NCBI GenBank assembly: GCA_902786285.1
Contig: CADABX010000007.1
Span: 1 to 48,627, forward strand
From: Oscillospiraceae bacterium
Lineage (GTDB): Bacteria > Bacillota > Clostridia > Oscillospirales > Acutalibacteraceae
DNA length: 48,627 nucleotides
Direction: 5' to 3'
Part shown: positions 14,644 through 21,025 of the stretch, piece by piece
Layout: every line of letters begins with the position of its first letter
Numbering within the stretch: position 1 is the stretch's first letter
Position numbers and translations under genes: made by a program
Notes under the pieces: model-generated
Databases searched by the model: none
Seen by the model: the letters and a program-made list of their open reading frames with translations, nothing else
Told to the model about the DNA's origin: nothing

Positions 14644-14805
14644 ATGATGTCAGATTTGATTCACAGCATTGACCAGACACTCAGAGAACTTGCTGCCGCC
14701 AGCATTTGGGGCTTTGTCAAGAGCATTATCAAGAAAGTCCGCTGGATCCTTGTTTTGGAAGGCGAACACGAAGGTGCCCAGATTCTCGATATCATTTCCG
14801 AATAA
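14644..14805 (+). CDS. Small amphipathic peptide 4 (52-53 aa)
   Basis: 53 residues from ATG 14644, or 52 from ATG 14647: MMSDLIHSIDQTLRELAAAS, then IWGFVKSIIKKVRWILVL and the acidic tail EGEHEGAQILDIISE. Counted from the second Met, Trp falls at position 21 and Lys at 25 and 30, exactly as in peptides 2 and 3. AAGGAG (14631-14636) is seven bases from the first ATG and ten from the second, so both starts are possible. No signal peptide, no Cys. It has its own promoter and terminator. Confidence 0.76.
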   Translation: MMSDLIHSIDQTLRELAAASIWGFVKSIIKKVRWILVLEGEHEGAQILDIISE

Positions 14806-14811
14806 CACACA

Positions 14812-14842
14812 AAACGCTCCGGTATGGCGGAGCGTTTCGTTT
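14812..14842 (+). terminator. Terminator of peptide gene 4
   Basis: AAACGCTCCG/CGGAGCGTTT (14812-14821 with 14828-14837), then CGTTTT. Confidence 0.88.
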
Positions 14843-14860
14843 TGCACCGGTTTGTTGCGC

Positions 14861-14924
14861 GTGTAAACATTTTTTAAAAAATACGCCGGTATCTATTGCC
14901 AATGTTGGTGCGGCGTGCTATAAT
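14861..14924 (+). promoter_or_regulatory. TGTAAAC box and promoter of peptide gene 5
   Basis: GTGTAAAC (14861-14868), then 27 bases, TTGCCA (14896-14901), 17 bases, TATAAT (14919-14924). The box is 12 bases (about one helical turn) further from the -35 than in genes 1, 3 and 4. Confidence 0.7.
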
Positions 14925-14935
14925 CGAACCGAACA

Positions 14936-14947
14936 GGGGAGAACCCC
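14936..14947 (+). promoter_or_regulatory. 5' mRNA hairpin of peptide gene 5
   Basis: GGGG-AGAA-CCCC, 11 bases after the -10 box; different sequence but same position as the hairpins of genes 3 and 4. Confidence 0.6.
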
Positions 14948-14973
14948 GAAAGAACAGAATTGGAGGATACATT

Positions 14974-15129
14974 ATGGATACTATTGTTGAACTGTTTGTC
15001 AAGCTGCTGCAAATGATCTCCCGCATTCTGACCTCGTCCGATGAAGAAGCTCTCGGCTGGATCTTCGGCAAGGGCGCAGAGCTGCTTGACGAAAACAAAG
15101 ACAAGCTGAACAACACCGACGGCGAATAA
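14974..15129 (+). CDS. Small amphipathic acidic peptide 5 (51 aa)
   Basis: 51 residues, family not recognised: MDTIVELFVKLLQMISRIL, turn TSSDEEA, then LGWIFGKGAELL and the hydrophilic tail DENKDKLNNTDGE. The helix-turn-helix design resembles peptide 1 more than peptides 2-4; Trp is at position 29. No signal peptide or Cys. GGAGG lies eight bases before ATG 14974. It has its own promoter and terminator. No transporter, modification or immunity gene lies nearby. Confidence 0.76.
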   Translation: MDTIVELFVKLLQMISRILTSSDEEALGWIFGKGAELLDENKDKLNNTDGE

Positions 15130-15149
15130 GCCAACCACCAACCAACCCG

Positions 15150-15178
15150 AAAGCACCGCACGCGGTGCTTTTTGTTTT
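15150..15178 (+). terminator. Terminator of peptide gene 5
   Basis: AAGCACCG/CGGTGCTT stem around a short loop (15150-15170) followed by TTTGTTTT. Confidence 0.88.
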
Positions 15179-15513
15179 GCGCGGCACAGCGGGCGATTGT
15201 TGTTTTTTCACGGTCATGGATAACATGGAGGGGTGGAAACGGAGCGAAAAGAGATATGTGAATGGCATTTACAAAGGGCAATCCTATTTGGAAAAGCGTG
15301 AATGAGAATTGTCTTTCACACCTCTTTCACACGTCATTCACATCTCTTTCACAGTCAGAAATGCCCTAACGGTGGGCTTTGTCGGGGTTTTGTTACATGA
15401 GATTCTCATTTTGACAAGTAAAAAGACTGAAAAACAGAAAACAGGAAAAAACGGGAAATGTTGGGAAACGCTGGTTGCTCATGTTTCATTCACAATTAAA
15501 AAAAATACAGCGC
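15179..15513. other. Non-coding interval with repeats, no gene seen
   Basis: No convincing gene: the best frame (15216-15305, 29 codons) has no RBS. The interval holds the 11-bp repeats at 15314-15356. It also holds a 9-base inverted pair AATGAGAAT (15301-15309) and ATTCTCATT (15402-15410) that brackets them. Confidence 0.6.
15314..15356. repeat. Four 11-bp direct repeats, TTTCACACCTC type
   Basis: TTTCACACCTC, TTTCACACGTC, ATTCACATCTC and TTTCACAGTC follow one another with an 11-base period. A repeat near one helical turn suggests phased protein binding sites (iteron- or operator-like). A related TTTCATTCACA occurs at 15483. Confidence 0.8.
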
Positions 15514-15514
15514 C

Positions 15515-15764
15515 CGTAGTGTCGATCATCGATCGACTGGGCGCGGAGATCGACCGGTTGACAGCCAAAACAAAGCCGATCACTGATCGGCGCTACAAAT
15601 ATATATAAACAAAGCGCCCGTAGTGTCGATCATCGATCGACTGGGCGCGGACGGCGTGGCACAATAGCCGCCGACACGGCGGCGCTACGGGGCAGCCGTT
15701 GTAGCATCGATCTCCGATCGACCGGGTGACAGCCAAAACAAAGCCGATCACTGATCGGCGCTAC
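15515..15764. repeat. Cluster of six REP-like hairpins in three opposed pairs
   Basis: Direct units with GTAG at the foot of the stem start at 15515, 15620 and 15701 (core GTCGATC-ATC-GATCGAC in the first two). Inverted units ending in CTAC are at 15575-15596, 15667-15688 and 15743-15764 (cores GCCGATCAcTGATCGGC or GCCGCCGacaCGGCGGC). Each direct unit is followed by an inverted one, the arrangement of BIMEs. A ~36-base block ending at 15596 is repeated exactly ending at 15764. All share GTAG with the RAYT-flanking units, though stems differ. Confidence 0.82.
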
Positions 15765-15913
15765 TGACGACCGATGACTGACGACTACCGACTGTTCTTG
15801 TGCATCTTGCTTGAACTCATACACGATATGTTGTGAAGTTGCACAAATTCGTTGTTCATTTTCCGTTAATGTTTAGGCTTGCAACCAAAAATATTTTTTC
15901 CCCGTTTTTCCTG

Positions 15914-15941
15914 TTGACGAAGTCGCGATTTGTGATATAAT
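15914..15941 (+). promoter_or_regulatory. ptsH promoter
   Basis: TTGACG (15914-15919), 16 bases, TATAAT (15936-15941). Confidence 0.82.
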
Positions 15942-15993
15942 ATGAAGCAACCGAAACCTATATTTCAGCATCGTTTTTTGGGAGATAGATAGT

Positions 15994-16257
15994 ATGTATG
16001 TGAAAGATGTAACCGTACAGAATCAAGTGGGTCTGCATGCCCGTCCGGCAACGTTCTTTATCCAGAAGGCCAACGAATTCAAATCCTCCATCTGGGTAGA
16101 AAAGGAAGAACGCCGCGTCAACGCCAAGAGTCTTTTGGGCGTTTTGTCCCTGGGCATTATGGGCGGCACAGACATCCGCATCATCGCCGGCGGCGCCGAC
16201 GAGGAAGAAGCGGTCAACGCGCTTGTGAAGCTGGTGGAATCCGGCTTTGCCGAATAA
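15994..16257 (+). CDS. ptsH: Phosphocarrier protein HPr
   Basis: 87 residues, standard HPr. The phospho-accepting His15 lies in QVGLHARPAT, and the regulatory Ser46 in VNAKSLLGVLSLG. It carries phosphate from EI to the sugar permeases of the PTS. The intact Ser46 site means it could also act in Gram-positive catabolite repression through HPr kinase and CcpA (family knowledge). Here ptsH stands alone, without ptsI behind it. GGGAG lies nine bases before ATG 15994. No terminator separates it from the T-box promoter 15 bases later. Confidence 0.96.
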   Translation: MYVKDVTVQNQVGLHARPATFFIQKANEFKSSIWVEKEERRVNAKSLLGVLSLGIMGGTDIRIIAGGADEEEAVNALVKLVESGFAE

Positions 16258-16272
16258 TTTTTCAAAATGCAC

Positions 16273-16301
16273 TTGACTTTTCTGCGTTAAAGTGCTAATA
16301 T
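16273..16301 (+). promoter_or_regulatory. Promoter of the T-box leader
   Basis: TTGACT (16273-16278), 17 bases, TAATAT (16296-16301). Start near 16308. Confidence 0.8.
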
Positions 16302-16324
16302 TCTTTCAACAATTCAATACTCAT

Positions 16325-16590
16325 TTGAAAAGCGATGACGAAGACGGACGAACAAAACGTCTTTCAGCGAGCCGGGGTTTGGTGTAAGCCCGGCATGACG
16401 GCTGTTCAAGTTCCCATCCCTTCCGAGCTGAAGACCCGAAAGCGAAAGCGAGTAGATATCTTCCGTGATTGCAGCGTGAATGCATAGGACTTGTTGGAGT
16501 CCGAGAGTGGCGGCTCTTTTGCCGCAATTTGAGTGGTACCGCGGGTATAACATGCTCGTCTCAAAGTTTTTGAGACGGGCTTTTTATTTT
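16325..16590 (+). promoter_or_regulatory. T-box riboswitch, probably isoleucine (AUC)
   Basis: A complete transcriptional T-box. Stem I begins GACGAAGACGG; its distal part has the AG bulge and GCCGGG...GGTGTAA...CCCGGC loop (about 16365-16395). Stem III is GGCGGC-TCTTTT-GCCGC (about 16510-16524). The 14-base T-box proper GAGTGGTACCGCGG is at about 16531-16544. The terminator stem GCTCGTCTCAAA/TTTGAGACGGGC plus T tract is at 16554-16590. UGGU in the T-box fits a tRNA with discriminator A. By pairing GAAG with CTTC at the base of Stem I, the specifier falls on ATC (Ile) in CCC-ATC-CCTTCC; the next base is C rather than the usual purine, so the codon is tentative (alternatives CCC, TTC). Confidence 0.9.
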
Positions 16591-16621
16591 TTCCTATCAA
16601 TATTCTTAGGAGGCAGTTAAA

Positions 16622-18892
16622 ATGAGTGAACAGCATTTTTCCAATGAGATCGGCCAGATCGCAACCAGAATCCGGGAAATGCGCGGTATTATCGGCATTT
16701 CGGTCGATGACATGGCGGAAAAAACAGAGCTGACTGTGGAACAGTACCGCAAATATGAATCCGGCACTGTAGACCTGCCGTTTACGTTTATCCATAAATG
16801 CGCCGTTGCATTCGGCATCGGCATTACCGATATCCTCGAGGGCCAGAGCGCCCATCTGTCCAACTACACCGTGACGCGCAAGGGGCAGGGCATCCGCACG
16901 TCCAAAGAGGACGGAATCGAGATCCAAAAGCTCGCGCCGCTGTTCCGCGACAAGATCGCAAAGCCCTACTGGGCGACCTATGAATATTCCGACGAGCTGC
17001 AAAACAAGCCGATCCATACCACCACCCACGCCGGCCAGGAGTTTGACCTTGTTTTGAGCGGCACACTGAAGGTGCAGGTCGGTGCGCGCACGGAGATTTT
17101 GGAAGAGGGCGACAGCATCTATTATAATTCCTCCATCCCGCACGGCATGATCGCCCTGGGCGGCAGAAAGTGCAACTTCCTCGCGGTCATCATGCCCGAG
17201 GATCAAAAGGTTGACGAGGAGAAGATGGAGCAGGCCGTCTTTGCCGTTGCCAAAAAGGAAAGCTATGTGGTCGACCGCTTTATCGACGCCAAGGAGGACG
17301 ACAAGGGCCGGCTGTTGTCACTCGATTTCAAAAACGAGGAAAGCTTCAACTTTGCCTACGATATCGTGGACGCCATTGCCGACAAGCAGCCGGACAAGCT
17401 GGCGATGCTCCATGTTGCCAACGACAAGACCGAACGCCGCTTTACCTTTATGGATATGAAGCGCGAATCTGCCCGCACGGCGAACTATCTCAAGAGCCTC
17501 GGCATCGGCAAGGGCGACCGCGTGATGATCGTGCTCAAGCGGCACTATCAGTTCTGGTTCTCCATCCTCGCGCTGCATAAAATCGGCGCCATCGCCATCC
17601 CGGCGACCCATCAGCTGCTCTCGCACGACTTCGAATACCGCTTCGAAAAGGCCGGCGTCAAGGGTATCCTTTGCACGGCGGACGACGACACGGCGCATCA
17701 GGTGGAGCTGGCCGAAGAAACCGTCGGCGCGCTGGATTGCAAGATCATGGTCGGCGGCAAACGCGAGGGCTGGCACAGCTTTGAAGACGAATACACCATG
17801 TTCCGCTCGAGCTTTCCGCGTACAGCCGACACACCCTGCGGCTCCGACCCGATGGTGATGTTTTTCTCCTCAGGTACCACAGGCTACCCGAAGATCGCCT
17901 GCCACAACTATAAATACGCCCTCGGCCACTACATCACCGCCAAATACTGGCACACCGTGCGCACCGACGGGCTGCATTTCACCATCTCCGATACCGGCTG
18001 GGGCAAGGCGCTTTGGGGCAAGCTGTACGGCCAGTGGGAATGTGAGGGCGCGATCTTCACCTATGACTTCGACCGCTTCCACGCGTCGGATATTCTCCCG
18101 ATGTTCCAGAAATACAACATCACCACCTTCTGCGCACCGCCGACGATGTACCGCATGCTGATCAAGGAGGACCTGTCCAAATACGATCTGTCGTCCATCC
18201 AGTACGCCACCACGGCCGGCGAGGCGCTCAACCCCGAGGTGTTCTATCAATTTAAAAAGGCGACCGGCCTGACGATCATGGAAGGCTTCGGCCAGACCGA
18301 AACGACGCTGACCATCGGCAATCTGATCGGCACCACGCCGAAGCCCGGCGCCATGGGCAAGGCGATCCCCGCGTATGATATCGATATCGTCGATCCCGAC
18401 GGCAACAGTGTGCAGGACGGCGAAACGGGCGAGATCGTGGTCCGCACCGACAAACGCATCCCGTGCGGCCTGTATATGGGCTATTACGGCGACGAGGAGC
18501 AGACCAAAGCCGCATGGCACGACAATATGTATCACACCGGCGACACCGCGTGGCGCGATGAGGACGGCTACTACTGGTATGTCAGCCGGATCGACGACGT
18601 GATCAAATCCTCCGGCTACCGCATTGGACCGTTCGAGATCGAAAACGTCATTATGGAGCTGCCCTACGTGCTCGAATGCGGTGTGTCCGCCGCGCCGGAC
18701 GAGGTGCGCGGCCAGGTGGTCAAGGCGAGTGTTGTTTTGACCAAGGGCACCGAGGGCACCGAGGAGCTCAAAAAAGAGATCCAGAACTACGTCAAGCATC
18801 ACACCGCGCCCTATAAATATCCGCGCATCGTGGTCTTCCGCGACGATCTGCCCAAGACGATCAGCGGCAAGATCATTCGCAGCAAGCTGTAA
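16622..18892 (+). CDS. HTH-cupin-acyl-CoA synthetase fusion
   Basis: 756 residues in three parts. Residues ~5-72 form an XRE-type HTH (TRIREMRGIIGISVDDMAEK, then YRKYESG). Residues ~110-195 form a cupin_2 barrel (HAGQEFDLVLSGTLKVQVG, EEGDSIYYNSSIPHG). From ~215 to the end is an ANL-family AMP-forming acyl-CoA synthetase: FFSSGTTGYPK for ATP, GFGQTETT, YHTGDTAWRDEDGYYWYVSR, and the C-terminal catalytic lysine in PKTISGKIIRSKL. The enzyme part is closest to medium-chain or acetyl-CoA synthetases. RBS AGGAGG precedes the start. It is controlled by the T-box and lies upstream of the 2-oxoacid oxidoreductase genes. Inference: it activates a short branched (or aryl) acid, and the HTH-cupin half senses ligand or binds DNA. 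Confidence 0.9.
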   Translation: MSEQHFSNEIGQIATRIREMRGIIGISVDDMAEKTELTVEQYRKYESGTVDLPFTFIHKCAVAFGIGITDILEGQSAHLSNYTVTRKGQGIRTSKEDGIEIQKLAPLFRDKIAKPYWATYEYSDELQNKPIHTTTHAGQEFDLVLSGTLKVQVGARTEILEEGDSIYYNSSIPHGMIALGGRKCNFLAVIMPEDQKVDEEKMEQAVFAVAKKESYVVDRFIDAKEDDKGRLLSLDFKNEESFNFAYDIVDAIADKQPDKLAMLHVANDKTERRFTFMDMKRESARTANYLKSLGIGKGDRVMIVLKRHYQFWFSILALHKIGAIAIPATHQLLSHDFEYRFEKAGVKGILCTADDDTAHQVELAEETVGALDCKIMVGGKREGWHSFEDEYTMFRSSFPRTADTPCGSDPMVMFFSSGTTGYPKIACHNYKYALGHYITAKYWHTVRTDGLHFTISDTGWGKALWGKLYGQWECEGAIFTYDFDRFHASDILPMFQKYNITTFCAPPTMYRMLIKEDLSKYDLSSIQYATTAGEALNPEVFYQFKKATGLTIMEGFGQTETTLTIGNLIGTTPKPGAMGKAIPAYDIDIVDPDGNSVQDGETGEIVVRTDKRIPCGLYMGYYGDEEQTKAAWHDNMYHTGDTAWRDEDGYYWYVSRIDDVIKSSGYRIGPFEIENVIMELPYVLECGVSAAPDEVRGQVVKASVVLTKGTEGTEELKKEIQNYVKHHTAPYKYPRIVVFRDDLPKTISGKIIRSKL

Positions 18893-18900
18893 ATCAGTGC

Positions 18901-18948
18901 ACAGTGCACAGTGCCTAGTGCACAGATGCGCCGGCCATCGGCCGGCGC
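18901..18948. repeat. CAGTGCACA repeats and a perfect GC palindrome
   Basis: AGTGCAC recurs three times up to 18925. It is followed by GCGCCGGCC-ATC-GGCCGGCGC (18928-18948), a perfect 9-pair hairpin without a T tract. It resembles the REP stems elsewhere in the window but lacks GTAG. Confidence 0.7.
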
Positions 18949-18992
18949 TGTCGACAGAAAAAGCACGTATAGAACTTTAACGCTTTAAAACC

Positions 18993-19021
18993 TTGACGAA
19001 CAAAAACCGATGTAGTATAAT
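18993..19021 (+). promoter_or_regulatory. Promoter of the P-loop/oxidoreductase operon
   Basis: TTGACG (18993-18998), 17 bases, TATAAT (19016-19021). So the oxidoreductase genes can be read independently of the T-box, though no terminator blocks read-through from it. Confidence 0.85.
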
Positions 19022-19051
19022 TAAAAGAACGAGCGAAAGGCGGTGACAGCG

Positions 19052-19720
19052 ATGCAGCATAAGCGGATCAGCATCTTCTGCGGCCATTACGGCAGCGGCA
19101 AAACCAACATCGCCGTCAATTTTGCGCTCGAGCTGCGTAAAACGCACGACCGCGTGTCGATCATCGACCTCGATATCGTCAACCCGTATTTCCGCACGAA
19201 GGACAGCCAGCAGGAGCTGGATGCGGCGGGTGTGGAGCTGATTTCCTCCGACTACGCAGGCAGTAACCTCGATATCCCCGCGCTGCCGGCGGCCATGATG
19301 CGCCCGATCGCGGAACAGGATACGCAGGTCGTCATGGATATCGGCGGCGACGATCAGGGCGCTGTGGCGCTCGGCCGCTTTGCCGACCAGCTAAACGCCG
19401 AAGGCGGCTACGACATGTTCTTTGTGCTCAATCTTTACCGGCCGCTGACACAGACGGCCGAGGACGCTTTGGCTGTCATGCGCGAAATCGAAGCGGCGTG
19501 CGGCCTGCGGTTTACCGCGATTGTCCACAATTCGAACCTTGGCGCTCTGACGACGCTGCAGGACATTCTGGACAAGCACCGGGAGGCACAAAAGCTTTGT
19601 GCGCTTTCCGGTCTGCCGCTGCAGCTGACAACCGTGCGCGAAGACCTTGCGCCGCAGGCGGCGGCGCTGCTGCCCGGCGTTTTCGGGCTGCGGCTGCAAA
19701 AACAGTTATTTCAACCTTGA
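19052..19720 (+). CDS. MinD/CobQ-type P-loop ATPase
   Basis: 222 residues. The Walker A is GHYGSGKTNIAVNFA with the deviant two-lysine-free form; SIIDLDIVNPYFRT and VVMDIGGDD are the following switch/Walker B strands, and VLNLYRPLTQ the base-recognition region. The fold is that of SIMIBI-class proteins such as MinD, CobQ/CooC. Function unknown; it heads the operon of the 2-oxoacid:ferredoxin oxidoreductase, so a role in cofactor or complex maturation is conceivable (inference). ATG 19052 is preferred over GTG 19043 because GGCGGTGA ends five bases before it. Confidence 0.78.
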   Translation: MQHKRISIFCGHYGSGKTNIAVNFALELRKTHDRVSIIDLDIVNPYFRTKDSQQELDAAGVELISSDYAGSNLDIPALPAAMMRPIAEQDTQVVMDIGGDDQGAVALGRFADQLNAEGGYDMFFVLNLYRPLTQTAEDALAVMREIEAACGLRFTAIVHNSNLGALTTLQDILDKHREAQKLCALSGLPLQLTTVREDLAPQAAALLPGVFGLRLQKQLFQP

Positions 19721-19741
19721 ACTATAAAGGGAGGAACCAAT

Positions 19742-19948
19742 ATGCCAAAAGTGACGTTCAGAACAGACTGGTGCAAGGGCTGCGGCCTGTGCGCGATGGT
19801 CTGTCCGAAACAAATCATTGTGATCAACAAGGAAAAGATCAACAAAAAAGGTCATTCTCCTGCAGAGATCACCGATCAGTCCAAGTGTATCGGCTGCGCG
19901 TTTTGCGCAACGATGTGTCCGGACTGCATCATAACCGTGGAAAAGTGA
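19742..19948 (+). CDS. 2-Oxoacid:ferredoxin oxidoreductase, ferredoxin (delta) subunit
   Basis: 68 residues with two [4Fe-4S] motifs, CKGCGLCAMVCP and CIGCAFCATMCP, each CxxCxxCxxxCP. It is the small ferredoxin-like subunit that passes electrons between the catalytic subunits and free ferredoxin. It has a GGGAGG RBS. It is followed after 9 bases by the alpha subunit gene. Confidence 0.93.
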   Translation: MPKVTFRTDWCKGCGLCAMVCPKQIIVINKEKINKKGHSPAEITDQSKCIGCAFCATMCPDCIITVEK

Positions 19949-19957
19949 GGTGTGAAC

Positions 19958-21025
19958 ATGTCTGAAAAAGTATTGATGAAGGGGAATGAGGCCATTGCCG
20001 AAGCGGCCATCCGCGCCGGCTGCCGCCATTATTTCGGCTATCCCATCACCCCGCAGACAGAAGTTGCCGCCTACATGGCAAAACGCATGCCCAAGATCGG
20101 CGGCTGCTTTTTGCAGGCGGAAAGCGAGATCGCGGCCATCAACATGGTCTACGGTGTTGCCGGCGCCGGCAAGCGCGTGATGACGAGCTCGTCCTCTCCG
20201 GGCATCTCGCTCAAGAGCGAAGGCCTGTCCTATCTTGCCGGTTCCGACCTGCCCGCATTTGTGGTCAACGTCCAGCGCGGCGGCCCGGGTCTCGGCGGCA
20301 TCCAGCCCTCGCAGTCCGACTATTTCCAGGCGACCAAGGGCGGCGGCCACGGCGACTATAAGATGATCGTGCTTGCGCCCGCGTCTGTGCAGGAAATGGC
20401 GTCGCTGACCATCAAGGGCTTCGACCTCGCCGACAAATACCGCATGACCGCGATGATCCTTGCCGACGGCACCATGGGCCAGATGATGGAGCCCGTGGAG
20501 CTCGGCGATGTGGAAGTCAAAGAATATGACAAATCCTGGGCCGTCACCGGCACCAAGTGTGCAAGACCCCACAACATCGTCAACTCCCTGTCTCTCGTGC
20601 CCGAAGAGCTCGAACAGCTCAATTTCGCCCGCTACGAGCGTTACAAGGCTGTCGAAGAAAACGAAGTGATGTATGAATCTTACCTGATGGACGACGCCGA
20701 GATCTGCGTCGTGGCGTTCGGTATCTCCGCCCGCGTTTCCAAAAACGCGATCAACGAAGCGAGAAAGAACGGCATCAAGGTCGGCATGATTCGCCCGATC
20801 ACCCTGTGGCCGTTCCCGAAAGCGCCGCTGCTGGCCGCCGCGGAGCATTGCCACACGTTCCTCAGCGTGGAAATGAACATGGGCCAGATGATCGAAGACA
20901 TCGAGCTCGCCATCCGCTGCAAGCGTCCGGTGCAGCTCGTCAACCGCGTCGGCGGCATGATCCCGTCGCCCGAGCAGGTGCTCCAGGCGATTGAAGAAGC
21001 AGACAAAGGAGGAAAAGCGTCATGA
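19958..21025 (+). CDS. vorB: 2-Oxoacid:ferredoxin oxidoreductase alpha subunit (VorB-like)
   Basis: 355 residues. It carries the pyrimidine-binding (domain I) module, GNEAIAEAAIRAGCRHYFGYPITPQTE, with the acidic core QAESEIAAINMVYGVAGAG, and the domain II strand VGMIRPITLWPFP. The subunit pairs with the TPP-binding beta subunit. Sequence pattern and length fit 3-methyl-2-oxobutanoate (ketoisovalerate) or 2-oxoglutarate oxidoreductases (VorB/KorA); the linked ilvE favours branched-chain substrates. ATG 19958 follows GAGGTG at five bases. The end overlaps the beta gene by ATGA. Confidence 0.9.
   Translation: MSEKVLMKGNEAIAEAAIRAGCRHYFGYPITPQTEVAAYMAKRMPKIGGCFLQAESEIAAINMVYGVAGAGKRVMTSSSSPGISLKSEGLSYLAGSDLPAFVVNVQRGGPGLGGIQPSQSDYFQATKGGGHGDYKMIVLAPASVQEMASLTIKGFDLADKYRMTAMILADGTMGQMMEPVELGDVEVKEYDKSWAVTGTKCARPHNIVNSLSLVPEELEQLNFARYERYKAVEENEVMYESYLMDDAEICVVAFGISARVSKNAINEARKNGIKVGMIRPITLWPFPKAPLLAAAEHCHTFLSVEMNMGQMIEDIELAIRCKRPVQLVNRVGGMIPSPEQVLQAIEEADKGGKAS

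Noticed and set aside
13384-15129. Classical bacteriocin cluster
   Set aside because: No double-glycine leader, no ABC transporter, no immunity or modification gene; peptides are acidic. Kept as unassigned peptides.
15216-15305. 29-codon frame after peptide gene 5 as a possible sixth peptide
   Set aside because: No RBS, no promoter, highly charged rather than amphipathic, and no terminator directly after it.
18928-18948. Terminator after the fusion ligase
   Set aside because: Perfect hairpin but no T tract on either strand; listed as a repeat.
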